Assembly (NCBI RefSeq): GCF_033100135.1
Contig: NZ_CP136920.1
Coordinates: forward strand, 1,178,001-1,242,000
DNA length: 64,000 nucleotides
Reading direction: 5' to 3'
Source of the DNA: Rubellicoccus peritrichatus
GTDB lineage: Bacteria; Verrucomicrobiota; Verrucomicrobiia; Opitutales; Cerasicoccaceae
Part shown: positions 53,623-62,601 of the stretch, one piece after another
Position numbering within the stretch: position 1 is the first letter of the stretch
Layout: each line of letters opens with the position of its first letter
Translations under genes and position numbers: made by a program
The notes under the pieces: model-generated
What the model was told of the DNA's origin: nothing
What the model saw: the letters and a program-made list of their open reading frames with translations, nothing else
Database searches by the model: none

Positions 53623-56127
53623 ATGAACGATTTTAATGATATACAACCCGACGATCCAATCCTGACGGCTTTTGCCCTTGGGGAGATCGATGATGAAAAC
53701 GAGCGACTGGCCCTTCAGAAACTCATCGAAGCCAATCCTGAGTTGGCCGAGGCAGTTGAGGAAATTCGCAGCACTGCCTCGTTGCTTGGACAGGCCTTTG
53801 CTGAGGAAAGCACTTCAACAGAAGGCCCCAAGCCCATACTGTCGAGTGAAAGCTCAGAAACAGTAACCTCTCACGATCAGAAGAAATTTGTGCGTTTTCC
53901 AGCGTGGATCGGACTCGTCGCGGCTGCGGCCGTGGCTTTGATGATTGGGATCGTGAGTTTCACTCCGGAAGAAAACCACTTGGTGCAAACAGCAGATATG
54001 CAATTTCAACCACCGGAGGTTGCAATCGAATCAGAGCCTACTGCGGAGGAAAGTTTAAAGCCCTTTTCTGAGGTTCGGAAATCGAATGTGAACACAGAGA
54101 TTGCTCTGCAATCCCAACAACTGTCAGTTGATGGAGACTTTGCTCTATTTGAGGAACATGAAGCTCCTGCTTCAAATGGTGCGAGTATAATCCCAAAAGA
54201 GGAAATCTTAGTGAATCAGGGAAATCTTAAGAGGGGATTGGGTGCATCGTATTTCGCTGGGACGGATTCTTTCGCATTGGGGGATTCAGGCATGATCTCA
54301 TCTGATGCTTCATCTACCTCTGTGACCACTCCAGCCACAGAGCCTGTCGCGATTGCAGGGACGCTAATTGCTACTAAAGACAATCAAGTTTCTCAAGAGC
54401 GCTTATACAGCTACTATGGTGATTCCAGTGGCGCAGTAACTGCCGGCGAATCTTTGGCTCAATTGCCACCAGCCCAACCTAAGTCAACGGTTGCCGTTGA
54501 AAGCCGGCTTGGAGAAGTGCGTAAAGAGCATGGTCGCGGATTTGGCCAGGCTGGTCGTCTTGGATTTCAGATGGAGAGTTCGTCTGTTGACTACTTTGGA
54601 GTTAAAGCGAGCCCCGAGCCGGTGCTGCCTCCTCCCGCTCCAAGCTATCGCCAGCAAGATGGACAATCCAATACCGAGGGTTACGAGGAAATCACCGACA
54701 ACGCATTCGTCTCTCCGGTGGTCGAGCCGTTGAGTACTTTCAGTATCGATGTCGATACTGCCAGTTATGCCAATGTGCGCCGATTCATTAATCAGGGTAA
54801 TTTGCCGCCACCTGATGCCGTTCGGATTGAGGAATTGATCAACTACTTTCCTTACGACTATGCAGCTCCCGGGCCGGAAGATGAACATCCGATTGCCATT
54901 CATTTGGATGCGGCTCCCGCTCCTTGGGCACCGAAACACCAGCTCGTTCGCATAGGTTTGAAAGCGCGCGAAGTGGATTGGAAGGATCGTCCAGCCTCAA
55001 ACCTTGTTTTCCTGCTGGATGTTTCAGGATCAATGAACCGCCCGAACAAGCTGCCACTGGTTAAAGAAGCCCTTGGTAAGCTGATAAGGCGTTTGGATGA
55101 GCGGGATCGTGTGGCGATTGTGGTTTATGCCGGGGCCAGTGGTTTGGTTCTGCCGGCTACGACTGCCAACAACACTGAGACAATTCTGCATGCCCTTGAT
55201 AATCTCAAAGCGGGTGGTTCCACAAATGGAGGGCAGGGGATTGAGCTCGCTTACAAGACGGCGAAAGAGAATTTCCTCTCAGTTGGTAATAATCGCATCA
55301 TTCTCTGCACTGATGGTGATTTTAATGTAGGCACCACAGATAAAGGGCAATTAACCGATCTGGTTGCCGCTGAAGCCAAAGATGGCGTCTATTTGACGGT
55401 GTTGGGCTTTGGAATGGGCAATTTAAAGGATGACATGCTCGAAACATTATCGAACAAAGGCAATGGCAACTACGGCTACATTGATTCTGCCAAAGAGGCC
55501 CGCAAAGTTTTTGTCGAACAGGCCACAGGTACGCTTCTGACTGTGGCAAAGGACTTAAAGATTCAGGTCGAATTCAATCCGAACCACGTTGGCGCCTATC
55601 GTTTAATTGGTTACGAAAACCGGAAACTTGCCGCTCAGGATTTCAACGATGACAAAAAGGACGCCGGTGAGGTTGGTGCCGGTCATACCGTGACTGCACT
55701 CTACGAGGTTATTCCTGCTGGCCAAAAGACGGGTGTTCCGAGTGTCGATCCATTGAAGTATCAGCTAGCGGCTATGGCTGATAGTGTGGATGGCCAGATT
55801 GAAAGTGACTCAGAAATTTCAAGTGAACTTCTGACGGCCAAGCTTCGTTACAAGTTACCTGATAATGACACCTCAACGAAGTTGGAGCAACCACTCAGCG
55901 CAAATGCGGTTCAATCCAGTTTCAAAGATGCCTCGGCAGACTTTCGTTTCGCGGCAGCAGTCGCTGAGTTCGGAATGGTGTTACGGAATTCGCCTTACAA
56001 GGAGCTTTCCAATCTGACTCAGGCTAAAGATATTGCGGAAGATGCTCTTGGAAAAGATGCTGGCGGCCATCGCGGAGATTTTGTTGATCTGGTGGAGAAA
56101 GCTATTTCGCTTACTCCAGTTGAGTGA
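53623..56127 (+). CDS. Membrane-anchored anti-sigma/VWA-domain protein (YfbK-like)
   Basis: 834 residues from ATG 53623 with AGAGGA before it. Residues 1-50 (DDPILTAFALGEIDDENERL, LAEAVEEIRSTASLL) resemble the cytoplasmic anti-sigma part of such proteins. One membrane helix follows at about 92-113 (FPAWIGLVAAAAVALMIGIV). The long extracytoplasmic region has a low-complexity spacer, a vWF_A N-terminal segment (FSIDVDTASYANVRRFINQG, VRIEELINYFPYDY), and a VWA domain with intact MIDAS: DxSxS at 466-470 (DVSGS), Thr in GGSTNGGQG, and Asp in CTDGDFNVG. The C-terminal 200 residues match DUF3520. Metal-dependent binding outside the membrane could control release of the sigma factor. Confidence 0.9.
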   Translation: MNDFNDIQPDDPILTAFALGEIDDENERLALQKLIEANPELAEAVEEIRSTASLLGQAFAEESTSTEGPKPILSSESSETVTSHDQKKFVRFPAWIGLVAAAAVALMIGIVSFTPEENHLVQTADMQFQPPEVAIESEPTAEESLKPFSEVRKSNVNTEIALQSQQLSVDGDFALFEEHEAPASNGASIIPKEEILVNQGNLKRGLGASYFAGTDSFALGDSGMISSDASSTSVTTPATEPVAIAGTLIATKDNQVSQERLYSYYGDSSGAVTAGESLAQLPPAQPKSTVAVESRLGEVRKEHGRGFGQAGRLGFQMESSSVDYFGVKASPEPVLPPPAPSYRQQDGQSNTEGYEEITDNAFVSPVVEPLSTFSIDVDTASYANVRRFINQGNLPPPDAVRIEELINYFPYDYAAPGPEDEHPIAIHLDAAPAPWAPKHQLVRIGLKAREVDWKDRPASNLVFLLDVSGSMNRPNKLPLVKEALGKLIRRLDERDRVAIVVYAGASGLVLPATTANNTETILHALDNLKAGGSTNGGQGIELAYKTAKENFLSVGNNRIILCTDGDFNVGTTDKGQLTDLVAAEAKDGVYLTVLGFGMGNLKDDMLETLSNKGNGNYGYIDSAKEARKVFVEQATGTLLTVAKDLKIQVEFNPNHVGAYRLIGYENRKLAAQDFNDDKKDAGEVGAGHTVTALYEVIPAGQKTGVPSVDPLKYQLAAMADSVDGQIESDSEISSELLTAKLRYKLPDNDTSTKLEQPLSANAVQSSFKDASADFRFAAAVAEFGMVLRNSPYKELSNLTQAKDIAEDALGKDAGGHRGDFVDLVEKAISLTPVE

Positions 56128-56340
56128 TTCCAGTCCTCCGCAGCTTGGCTTTACCTACGAATCGCACGCATTTCGGTATATTCTGTCTTTCTATTTGCGT
56201 AAATCTGGGTGACTTGTAGTTTCTAAATCTTAAAAAAGAATCTCCGTTCAGCTTATTTAGTCGAAAAATCAAATTTTAAATAGCTGAATTTCAGCTGTTT
56301 AAGGATTTTTTAAATTTTCTTCAAAAAACTCATCAAAATT

Positions 56341-56482
56341 TTGAACGAATCGCAAGTAGCTGCGTCTATATTAATAACAACACATTCTAGTTTCTTTAAA
56401 TTAGTAGCGTTAGTTAGTTTCAGTTTAGTTTGTAGTTAGCATTTAGGTTAGAAAGACGTCGCCCTTTTGGGCGGCGTTTTTT
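56341..56482 (+). ncRNA. Candidate small RNA or leader ending in a terminator
   Basis: In the 390-bp gap between the VWA gene and rsmE. TTGAAC at 56341 and TCTATA at 56365 (18-bp spacing) resemble -35/-10 boxes. About 80 nt follow that are poor in C and rich in TTAGTT words, then the hairpin-plus-T6 at 56457-56482. No ORF with ribosome-binding site. It could be an independent small RNA, or a leader that attenuates rsmE. Evidence is positional only. The rest of the gap (56128-56340) is AT-rich and shows nothing else. Confidence 0.35.
56457..56482 (+). terminator. Intrinsic terminator upstream of rsmE
   Basis: CGTCGCCC-TTTT-GGGCGGCG followed by T6; seven to eight pairs with one G-U wobble. It lies 37 bp before rsmE, so it ends an upstream transcript or regulates entry into rsmE. 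Confidence 0.8.
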
Positions 56483-56518
56483 GTTTCCGGTTTCGGGAAT
56501 TCACTCCACATTGCTGTC

Positions 56519-57259
56519 ATGGCTGGACTGAGAGCATTCTATGATGGCGAAATCCCGAATTCTGGCGCTTCGCTGCGACTTAATCCGGATGAAAGCCGCC
56601 ACTTGGTTAGGGCACTGAGGGTCCGTCCTGGTGAAAAAGTAGAGCTGCTCAACGGGATGGGAGCTCGCATTTCCACGGTTTTCGAATGTGAAGTTCAGAA
56701 AATGGCTGAGCTGAAAGTCGAAAAGGTCACTAGCGAGGCGAAGAGTTCTGTAGAGATTACCTTGATTCAGGGCCTTCCGAAGGGAAAAACCTTTGATTCA
56801 ATCATTCGTCAGGCAACGGAGATTGGTGTCCACCGCATTATCCCGCTGATGAGTGACTATTCAGAAGTGAGGTTGGATTCGGCACGTGCTGAAAACAAAC
56901 GCGCTCATTGGCAGACGACTGCGCGAGAAGCCTGTAAGCAATGCGGAAACCCATGGTTACCGGAGATCAGTATGCCAATGAAACTGAAGTCCGTTCTCGG
57001 TGGGCTTTTTGATGACTCGACTCGTATTGTTGCCAGCCTTCAACCTGGCAGCGTTCAAATCATTGAACGGTCTGATTTGCTGAGAAAAGCATCGTCGGTT
57101 GTCATCGCAATTGGCCCGGAGGGCGATTTCTCTGAAGCCGAATACTCATTGTTGTCTGAGCACAGCTTTCATCCCGTAAAACTAGCGCGTCAGATTCTTC
57201 GTTCGGATACCGCTGCAACTTATCTCCTCAGTATTGTCGAGGCGCTAACGGCACATTAG
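56519..57259 (+). CDS. rsmE: 16S rRNA (uracil1498-N3)-methyltransferase RsmE
   Basis: A 246-residue protein of standard length. An N-terminal PUA-like domain (about 1-70, ESRHLVRALRVRPGEKVELLNGMG) and a SPOUT catalytic domain (about 72-246) with QGLPKGKTFDSIIRQATEIGV, REACKQCGNPWLPEI, and the knot motifs IAIGPEGDFSEAEY and LARQILRSDTAATYLLSIVEAL are all present. It methylates U1498 in the decoding centre of 16S rRNA. It converges on rny. Confidence 0.96.
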   Translation: MAGLRAFYDGEIPNSGASLRLNPDESRHLVRALRVRPGEKVELLNGMGARISTVFECEVQKMAELKVEKVTSEAKSSVEITLIQGLPKGKTFDSIIRQATEIGVHRIIPLMSDYSEVRLDSARAENKRAHWQTTAREACKQCGNPWLPEISMPMKLKSVLGGLFDDSTRIVASLQPGSVQIIERSDLLRKASSVVIAIGPEGDFSEAEYSLLSEHSFHPVKLARQILRSDTAATYLLSIVEALTAH

Positions 57260-57279
57260 AGGCTTGTTCGTTTTCTATG

Positions 57280-58812
57280 CTATTTAGCCACTTCGGTGAA
57301 GCGCTGTTCGCGAATGACCGTGACTTTGATTGTGCCAGGGTATTGTAACTCGTCTTCGATTTTCTGACGCAGTTTGCGCCCGATTGAGCGGGCGTCAGCG
57401 TCGTCCATTTTCTCGGGAGAGACAATCACACGGATCTCTTTGCCTGCTTGAACGGCATAGGCATCAACCACACCTTCGAAATCCAATGCCCTTTCTTCAA
57501 GGCTGCGAATACGCTGGATGTATCCGTCCATTGAGTCTGCGCGTGCACCTGGGCGAGCAGCGGAAAGGGCATCGGCGACGCGCAGCAGGCCGGCATAAAT
57601 GCTGGAAGGCGCAACTTCATCATGGGATGATTCAACTGCGTTGACCACTTTTTCGTCCTCACCATAGCGTTTCAACATCTGAGCCGCGGCGTGGGCATGG
57701 CTGCCTTCATGCTCGTGGTCGATTGCTTTACCCATGTCGTGAAAAAGGCCACAACGTTTGGCCAGATCGGGGTCGAGCCCAAGCTCAGCAGCGAGCAGAG
57801 AGCAAAGAAAAGCCACCTCAATAGAGTGCTCCAAGGTATTTTGATTATTGGAAAGCCGATAATGCATCTTTCCGATAACCGTGACCAATTCAGGGTGAAC
57901 ACTGGTCAGACGGAGCCTAAGTAATGCATTTTCGCCAAGTGCGATGACGTTGTCGCGCATTTCCAGTTCCACCGCCTCAACGGTTTCCTCAATGCTGACT
58001 GGATGAATCCGGCCGTCGCGTACCAGGCGTTCGAGGGCGATTCGGGCGACTTCGCGTCGGACAGGGTCAAACGATGATACGAGAATGGACCCTGGAGTTT
58101 CGTCAATCATCAGGGTTACGCCAGTGGTGGATTCGAAGGAGCGAATATTGCGTCCTTCCCGCCCAATGATGCGGCCTTTCATCTCTTCATTGGGGAGCTC
58201 GACCACGGAAGCGGAAATTTCGTTACTGGGATTCATCGCCATCCGCTCCATCGTATCGATCAAGATACGTTGGGCTTCGTTGCGGGCTTCCTCTTCGGTC
58301 TCGTAAAGAATCTCACGCCGAATTTCTCCCAGTTCGCCATTGGCCGCCCTTAGAACATCATCCCTGAGCTCCCTTCGGGCTTCATCCCGAGTCAATTCGC
58401 CCATACGCTGGAGGCGATCACGATAATTGTTTTTCAGGCTTTCGTAATCAACTTTCTGGTCCTGCACCTCTCGGATTTCCGTATCGAGACGGACTTTCTT
58501 TGATTCTATTTGCTTGGCCTCTCGCTCCATTTTGTCGCGGCGATTTTGGAGCTCTTCTTCCTCGCGCTGTATATTGACCGAGCGCTCATCCAGGATTTTC
58601 TCCCGCTCGGAGCGCTCTCGCTCGAAACTGATCTGCGCATTGGTTTTGATTTCTCTTGCTGAGATCTCGGCATCCTTTTGCGCCAATTCCAGGATGTTTT
58701 TAGCTTCTGCACGCACTCCTGCAATCCATCGTCGCGCAAGCACTCTCACCGCTGCCAAAGCGGCAAGTGCGCCGAGTGAGAACACGACGAATGTCTGCCA
58801 GGAAAATGTCAT
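57280..58812 (-). CDS. rny: Ribonuclease Y
   Basis: 510 residues from ATG 58812. One N-terminal membrane helix (FVVFSLGALAALAAVRVLA), a long charged coiled coil to about residue 200 (ERSEREKILDERSVNIQREE), a KH domain with EMKGRIIGREGRNIRSFE, an HD domain with GLFHDMGKAIDHEHEGSHA, and the conserved C-terminus IEDELQYPGTIKVTVIRE. Rny is the membrane-bound endonuclease that starts mRNA decay. All active-site residues are present. Confidence 0.97.
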   Translation of the reverse strand: MTFSWQTFVVFSLGALAALAAVRVLARRWIAGVRAEAKNILELAQKDAEISAREIKTNAQISFERERSEREKILDERSVNIQREEEELQNRRDKMEREAKQIESKKVRLDTEIREVQDQKVDYESLKNNYRDRLQRMGELTRDEARRELRDDVLRAANGELGEIRREILYETEEEARNEAQRILIDTMERMAMNPSNEISASVVELPNEEMKGRIIGREGRNIRSFESTTGVTLMIDETPGSILVSSFDPVRREVARIALERLVRDGRIHPVSIEETVEAVELEMRDNVIALGENALLRLRLTSVHPELVTVIGKMHYRLSNNQNTLEHSIEVAFLCSLLAAELGLDPDLAKRCGLFHDMGKAIDHEHEGSHAHAAAQMLKRYGEDEKVVNAVESSHDEVAPSSIYAGLLRVADALSAARPGARADSMDGYIQRIRSLEERALDFEGVVDAYAVQAGKEIRVIVSPEKMDDADARSIGRKLRQKIEDELQYPGTIKVTVIREQRFTEVAK

Positions 58813-58981
58813 TCGGAGGTCTTGAATGACCCACGAGGAGAAGGGGTTACACAATACCGTAGATGAAAATCTCTAATAATCAAGCCTCTTCAGACTATCC
58901 AAATGATTACCATTCTGATCCCATAATCAAATAATCAAAATCCTATTAACCTAATGGGCTTGCTGGACAAATGGTAGTATT

Positions 58982-60637
58982 TTAGTCGCCACGCATTCTA
59001 TCGATTTCGATCACCTCTGGAGCTGTCTGGGTGATTATGGTTTCCAGCCGGGCGAGGCCCGATTCTTCAGAGTCCAGACAATCTGTCTGGGCAAATACAT
59101 AGGCCCAGCGGTGGTTCTGAAGTTTGAACAAACGCTCGCTCGCCGCTGCAGCCATACGTTGCCAATGCGTGGGGACGATACGATCGCCTCCAACAAAAAA
59201 GTAGGCGAATAGCCCAGGAACGGTCTCTTCACTGCCATCAGACAGTCGTCGAATGCGTTCGGTTTGCAACACTGTCGCTGGGATGCCTTCCGGAAAGCCA
59301 TTGGCCTCAAAAACGTGAGGGAAACGTCCTTTGATTGTCCAACCCTGGCCGGTGAGGCAGATTTCAGGCCGATGAATTGAGCCGCGACTCGCACCGCTGA
59401 GGACAACACTGGTCAGTACGCTGTCCTTTGGGTTTTCCAGTGATCGATAATACGTTCTGGAATAGCCGGTGTCGTCTGGTAGCACCTCACGTTCAACCGC
59501 GGATACTTCTGCTGGCAGCCCTGACCAATCCAGGCCGAGCATGACGGGAAAGGCGATGGGACTGCCTTGCTTGTCCAGTCGAACTGCTGTGAAGGTTCCG
59601 GCATCCGCTGCTTCCAGTTTCGCCACGGCAGTTGCGGTTAGAACGCCAGCCACAATGATGACACAGCAGGCCATCGCAGCAGGTACTCTCGAAGCTCGGA
59701 CTGGCTTGGGAGCGGGAGCCACCGTTGGGCGTGGCTTTTCGGGAAGGAACTTCTGTAGCAGCGAAACCGTTATCAGCGCCAAGCCCAGAACGACCACGAA
59801 AATGAGGAAGCCGAACCATTCGTGGACTATGGTTCCAGCGTCCTGGCCAAACCAGTTTGCTGCCAGTATGATACTCAGAATGCGAATAACATTTCCCAGA
59901 TAGGCAAATGGGAAAGCAAGGAAGAGAAACAGCCCACGCCTCCATGTGGAACGGAAATTCAGATAGCCGAGCAACGTGGAGAGCGCCACGAGGGCAACGA
60001 GCGAGCGTATTCCGGAGCAGGCGGGAGCGACGTCGTAGTTGAAACTTCCATCCGGGGAAAAGAGTGCGGTTCCACTACGGATCACATCAATGCCGAATAA
60101 ATGTGCGATCGCGGTAGCCATTTGGATCACGGCGAGCCTTAGGTAGAAACCAAATTCATCAAAGAGGAATTCTAACGGGAAGGAAAACACCATGAAGGCG
60201 AGAGGAAAAGCGCTTGCCCGGCCGTAGTGTTTCCCTCCTAGAAGATAAGCGCTACCCATGCAAAAAAACAGGAAAGCCACGATGGAAATACGCGTTTGCT
60301 GTATCGCGATACCCAGCAAATGCAGGGCCAATGCCCCGATTACGATCGATAGACCGAGACCGCGTCTTGCGGGATTGGGTTCGTCTTTGGATTGTTGTAG
60401 ATTTCGCCAGAACAGCCATATACTGACAGCGAGAATGATGGGGCCATGCTCTGTTTCGCTTCTTGCGTTAAACCACTGGCTAAACCACCAGACAAAGAGT
60501 GAGCCAGTATCTATATAACTACGGACCGAATTTCCGAAAAACTGAAAGACCACAAGTGCGACCAAAAACAGACTGATCGCCAAGCCCCATCGGCTGGGTA
60601 TGCCCTTATGCGGGAACTCTTTCGGCTTCTCGCTCAT
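58982..60637 (-). CDS. Exosortase with fused EpsI domain
   Basis: A 551-residue protein. The first 300 residues carry eight or so helices with the exosortase catalytic triad: Cys207 in PACSGIRSL, Arg252 in NVIRILSI, His272 in VHEWFGF. After a last helix (about 318-340) comes an EpsI-like domain with the typical SIHRPEICLTGQGW and FAYFFVGGDRIVPTHWQRM. It should cleave PEP-CTERM type C-terminal signals and transfer the protein to a surface acceptor. The single PEP-CTERM protein seen here (34436-35011) is a likely client. It overlaps the upstream GT9 gene by 4 bp, fitting the usual linkage with polysaccharide genes. Confidence 0.94.
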   Translation of the reverse strand: MSEKPKEFPHKGIPSRWGLAISLFLVALVVFQFFGNSVRSYIDTGSLFVWWFSQWFNARSETEHGPIILAVSIWLFWRNLQQSKDEPNPARRGLGLSIVIGALALHLLGIAIQQTRISIVAFLFFCMGSAYLLGGKHYGRASAFPLAFMVFSFPLEFLFDEFGFYLRLAVIQMATAIAHLFGIDVIRSGTALFSPDGSFNYDVAPACSGIRSLVALVALSTLLGYLNFRSTWRRGLFLFLAFPFAYLGNVIRILSIILAANWFGQDAGTIVHEWFGFLIFVVVLGLALITVSLLQKFLPEKPRPTVAPAPKPVRASRVPAAMACCVIIVAGVLTATAVAKLEAADAGTFTAVRLDKQGSPIAFPVMLGLDWSGLPAEVSAVEREVLPDDTGYSRTYYRSLENPKDSVLTSVVLSGASRGSIHRPEICLTGQGWTIKGRFPHVFEANGFPEGIPATVLQTERIRRLSDGSEETVPGLFAYFFVGGDRIVPTHWQRMAAAASERLFKLQNHRWAYVFAQTDCLDSEESGLARLETIITQTAPEVIEIDRMRGD

Positions 60638-61662
60638 GGATTCGTCATTTCCTGATCGGTTGATTGCAGAATATTTTCAAGCCAGGGCTTTGCTTCGCGA
60701 AAAACTGCATCGGGCTTTAATTCAGTCAAACAAATGGGCTCTTTGAAGTGACAGCGGTCTTTGCAGGGATGATGAGGGCAGTTGTTGAGCCGTGTGTGTT
60801 TGCTTTCCTGTCGCCAGGGACCGAAGCGCGCATCACTTCCTGCCCCAAAAATACTAAAAACCTGAGTCCCTAATGCTTCGGCAATGTGCATTGGGCCGCT
60901 GTCATGGCAGAAGAGCGCATCGGCTTTAGCCAGAACTGCAACGAGCTCATCCAGGTCCAGATTTTCCAGCACAGTGTCTGCTTTCAGGCTCAGCTTGCTT
61001 TCTTTATCACCGGGTTGTGGTATTAGGATAAGCGAAAAATTGAATTCGTCTTTCAATGAATCAAGCAGCTCCATCCAATATGCATCCTGCCAGCGGCGAA
61101 TGGGATGACCGGCTCCGGTATGGAGAACAACAAATGGTCGGCTCAAAGCGCTTAGTTTTGGTGAAAAGGCTTTTTTGAGCGAAGAATCCAACCATGGCTG
61201 ATGTACTTGCTTGAAGCCTGCTTTGGTCATGATCCCATTCCATGCCTCTGAGCGGCGCATTGGTGGATTGTGCTCTTCAAGCGACTCACTGAGAAAAGGT
61301 TTCCCCAGAAAATGAGAGAGGCTGATACGTTGCTTGCTTCCAACTAAGAACATCAGAAAATGCTCACGAGGATCAGGCCGTGCAGAGAGGACCATTTCAA
61401 AGCGTTCCCGCCGTAACTTTACTATCAACTGGATAAGTGCTCTCCATGGCCAGATCCATAGGTGATATTTTCGCTTATGCGGTGTCCACGGCATTACAAA
61501 CTCGATCCAAGTCACTTGAGGAAAAGAGCTGGACAAAAGCTTACAAGTTGTCGGTTGGCAAAGAACGGTCACATCATGGTCAGCTTCCAAAGCAGTTTTT
61601 AGGGCACCAGTCATCAAGACTCCATCGCCTAAACCCCAGAGCTCGATCAGCAAGATTTTCAT
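60634..61662 (-). CDS. Glycosyltransferase family 9 (heptosyltransferase-like)
   Basis: A 342-residue GT-B enzyme: MKILLIELWGLGDGVLMTGAL at the N-terminus, VLSARPDPREHFLM, PFVVLHTGAGHPIRRW, and the donor-site block FCHDSGPMHIAEALGTQVFSIFG. The C-terminal Cys cluster (NNCPHHPCKDRCHFKEPICL) is frequent in this family. GT9 enzymes add heptose or related sugars to lipopolysaccharide core. It overlaps the exosortase start (ATGA) and follows the K+ channel-like gene by 26 bp. Confidence 0.92.
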   Translation of the reverse strand: MKILLIELWGLGDGVLMTGALKTALEADHDVTVLCQPTTCKLLSSSFPQVTWIEFVMPWTPHKRKYHLWIWPWRALIQLIVKLRRERFEMVLSARPDPREHFLMFLVGSKQRISLSHFLGKPFLSESLEEHNPPMRRSEAWNGIMTKAGFKQVHQPWLDSSLKKAFSPKLSALSRPFVVLHTGAGHPIRRWQDAYWMELLDSLKDEFNFSLILIPQPGDKESKLSLKADTVLENLDLDELVAVLAKADALFCHDSGPMHIAEALGTQVFSIFGAGSDARFGPWRQESKHTRLNNCPHHPCKDRCHFKEPICLTELKPDAVFREAKPWLENILQSTDQEMTNP

Positions 61663-61688
61663 ATGCCTGAAATCATAAACTACGCTGC

Positions 61689-62219
61689 TCAGTGATGTTC
61701 TTTCATCTCCTTGTGGCTCTGCTTACTGTGGATTCCGGCATTGTCCTCTTTCCAGGTCCGTTGGACCACACCAAAAAGAAAAGCCGTGGTCCAGCCAATC
61801 AGCACCACGCCGTTGATGGCCTCAACTCCACCGAGGACACGCCAGTTAGTCCCGAGCGTGATATCGCCATAGCCCACGGTGGTAAAAGTAATCAGCGAAA
61901 AGTAAAAAGCTTCTTCAAATGTCTGCACTTCGGTGACATCAGGAAGCCAGAGGAAAACCATTGCCCAGAGCATCACCTCGACCAGATGAAGCACGAGGAG
62001 AAAGTTTGTCGTCAGAATCAGAATCGATGCACGGTGAAAGGGCTTCCAGACCCGATGGGGGTCAAAAAACTTTACCAGGACAATACGGGTCCAGATTTCT
62101 GAGCCAAATCCATGAATGGACACTGTGACAGCGACCATGAGCAGACTGATAAGAAATATAATCATGCGCAATGATATCGGCGTGGTAACACCCTGTTCAT
62201 AAAGGTGTTCTGCCAGCAT
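61689..62219 (-). CDS. Two-pore-helix-type potassium channel-like protein
   Basis: 176 residues from ATG 62219 (MLAEHLYEQG). Three membrane helices and a pore loop are visible: about 20-40 (MIIFLISLLMVAVTVSI), about 70-95 (FLLVLHLVEVMLWAMVFLW), then the selectivity filter in FTTVGYGDITLG, and the last helix GVVLIGWTTAFLFGVV. No RCK/TrkA-N domain. The intact TVGYGD filter indicates K+ selectivity. First gene of the unit kch-like - GT9 - exosortase; transcription probably starts near repeat element C. Confidence 0.88.
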   Translation of the reverse strand: MLAEHLYEQGVTTPISLRMIIFLISLLMVAVTVSIHGFGSEIWTRIVLVKFFDPHRVWKPFHRASILILTTNFLLVLHLVEVMLWAMVFLWLPDVTEVQTFEEAFYFSLITFTTVGYGDITLGTNWRVLGGVEAINGVVLIGWTTAFLFGVVQRTWKEDNAGIHSKQSHKEMKEHH

Positions 62220-62294
62220 TGCCTGAAGGAGGCAAATACTTCTTGTCCGACACAAACGCCGAAATGCGCTGAGTCAGAATTCTGTCGAAGCGCT

Positions 62295-62601
62295 CTAGGG
62301 CGAACGGACATTCAAAAGCGTTTGTTTTAATGGCCTGAAGGGCCATTGCAAAATAGCCCAGGGTGGAATGAGGCACGAATGGAGCCCTGGGTAACAGTCA
62401 TCATAAAAAGAAGGAGCCCTGAAGGGGTGAGGCAATGGAAGGAATGCCCTCGTTCGTGCGTCAGTCTTTCAGGCCTTTAACTATCTTTGATTCATGGGTC
62501 CTAGGGCTACACTACGTTTCACCCTGGGCTTATTTGCCTCAGCCCTTCGGGCCTCAAAACTGGGAAAGAAATCAACCATCTTGAATGTCCGTTAGCCCTA
62601 G
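62295..62601. mobile_element. CTAG-bounded inverted-repeat element C (MITE-like, no transposase)
   Basis: About 307 bp. The left end CTAGGGCGAACGGACATTC (62295-62313) and the inverted right end CTAGGGCTAACGGACATTC (62601 back to 62583) match at 18 of 19; the next two bases match as well. The interior has several short hairpins (TGGCC-TGAAG-GGCCA; AGCCCAGGGT facing AGCCCTGGGT) and another CTAGGGCTA at 62501. No ORF. The right CTAG holds the TAG stop of the GH86 gene. It fills the gap between the channel and GH86 genes. Confidence 0.75.
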
